Shown: piece by piece, positions 5,997 to 6,444 of the stretch
Layout: each line of letters begins with the position of its first letter
Position numbering within the stretch: the stretch's first letter is position 1
Assembly: GCA_021788685.1 (NCBI GenBank)
Contig: JAJYKH010000161.1
Span: 1 to 6,444 of the forward strand
DNA from: Deltaproteobacteria bacterium
Lineage (GTDB): Bacteria > Desulfobacterota > Desulfobulbia > Desulfobulbales > UBA5123
DNA length: 6,444 nucleotides
Reading direction: 5' to 3'
The notes under the pieces: generated by a model
The model's input: the letters and a program-made list of their open reading frames with translations, nothing else
Databases searched by the model: none
What the model was told of the DNA's origin: nothing
Program-made: the position numbers and the translations under genes

Positions 5997-6444
5997 CTAC
6001 AGCCCCAGATGGCCGGCGATGGCCTCCGCCCACAGCCGGTACCCGGCCTCCCGGAGGTGGACGCCATCTTCGAGAAGAAGGCTTTCAAGAGGCGCCCCCG
6101 AATCAAGGAACCTAGCATATGCGTCGATGGACAGGGCCTCCTTCCGGGCGGCCAGGGCGGCGAGCGCCCGGTTCATCCGGGGGACGGCGGATGGGGCGAG
6201 CCAGGGCAGCCGGATAGGAAGGAGGCTGTTCACCGCGATGCGGGTGGATGGGAAGGCGGAGCGGAGATGATCGAGAAGCACCTCGTAGGCCGGAAGGAAG
6301 TCATATTCTTCCCGGATGAGATCATTGGTGCCGCTCATGAGGAGCAGCCAGTCCGGGGCAGGGCGGCGCGCGGTGAGCCGGCGGGCGCGGGCCAGGAGCT
6401 CGGCTACCGTCTCCCCGGCCCGGCCCCGGTTTTCCACTCGGTGC
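5997..6444 (-). CDS. SGNH/GDSL-type hydrolase, C-terminal part (5' end outside window)
   Basis: The visible 149 residues carry three blocks of the SGNH hydrolase fold. NRGRAGET corresponds to block II, whose glycine contributes to the oxyanion hole. MSGTNDL is block III, with the oxyanion asparagine in the GTND form. EDGVHLREAGYRLWAEAI is block V, with the catalytic Asp and His in DGVH. The block I GDSL-type serine would lie upstream of the window edge. The family cleaves esters or acyl groups on lipids, sugars or thioesters (for example TesA-like esterases); the substrate cannot be told here. The frame is open to the edge and the GTG at 6435-6437 is a valine codon inside block II, not a start. 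The gene ends 106 bases before the NifA-like start, on the same strand, with no clear terminator between. Confidence 0.9.
   Translation of the reverse strand, partial: HRVENRGRAGETVAELLARARRLTARRPAPDWLLLMSGTNDLIREEYDFLPAYEVLLDHLRSAFPSTRIAVNSLLPIRLPWLAPSAVPRMNRALAALAARKEALSIDAYARFLDSGAPLESLLLEDGVHLREAGYRLWAEAIAGHLGL

Noticed and set aside
5891..6118. N-terminal extension of the NifA-like protein by 76 residues
   Set aside because: The extension is read across the end of the hydrolase gene and lacks domain character, while the ATG at 5890 has a good ribosome binding site.

Overview
The window is a GC-rich chromosomal segment of a Gram-negative bacterium. The gene set suggests a member of the former Deltaproteobacteria (Desulfobacterota, perhaps Desulfuromonadales): a selenocysteine tRNA, two-subunit-type glycyl-tRNA synthetase, a NifA-type sigma-54 activator, QueH, and a GroEL ending in a Gly-Gly-Met tail. 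This placement is an inference from gene content and protein style; no database search was possible.

Layout. (i) 1-606: the 3' end of groEL on the + strand, closed by a strong intrinsic terminator. (ii) 684-856: a promoter, a tRNA-Met(CAU) gene on + with encoded CCA, and a perfectly palindromic terminator that can serve both strands. (iii) 882-1235: a small conserved-looking hypothetical gene on the - strand with a zinc-finger-like H-x3-C-x2-C motif and a highly acidic tail. (iv) 1343-1476: selC (tRNA-Sec, anticodon UCA) on + with its own promoter. (v) 1504-2391: glyQ on -, convergent with selC and without glyS next to it. Its probable promoter lies about 205 nt upstream of the start. (vi) 2392-2858: a 467-nt stretch without a gene, containing the glyQ promoter and leader and a long imperfect hairpin. 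(vii) 2859-6444: four - strand genes in transcription order: an SGNH/GDSL hydrolase (truncated by the window edge), a NifA-family sigma-54 activator, queH, and a comF-type phosphoribosyltransferase. queH and comF overlap by four bases (ATGA).

Functional reading. Much of the window serves translation: two tRNAs, one tRNA synthetase subunit and one tRNA-modification enzyme (QueH, last step of queuosine synthesis). A chaperonin completes that housekeeping set. The NifA-like regulator has no nitrogen-fixation genes beside it here and would act on targets elsewhere.

The most unusual structure is a 154-bp element at 4175-4328 between the regulator and queH. It is bounded by inverted copies of an AT-rich repeat, supplies the regulator's stop codon, and ends seven bases before the queH start. 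I did not find a convincing new multi-gene system (defence, secretion or biosynthetic) in this window.
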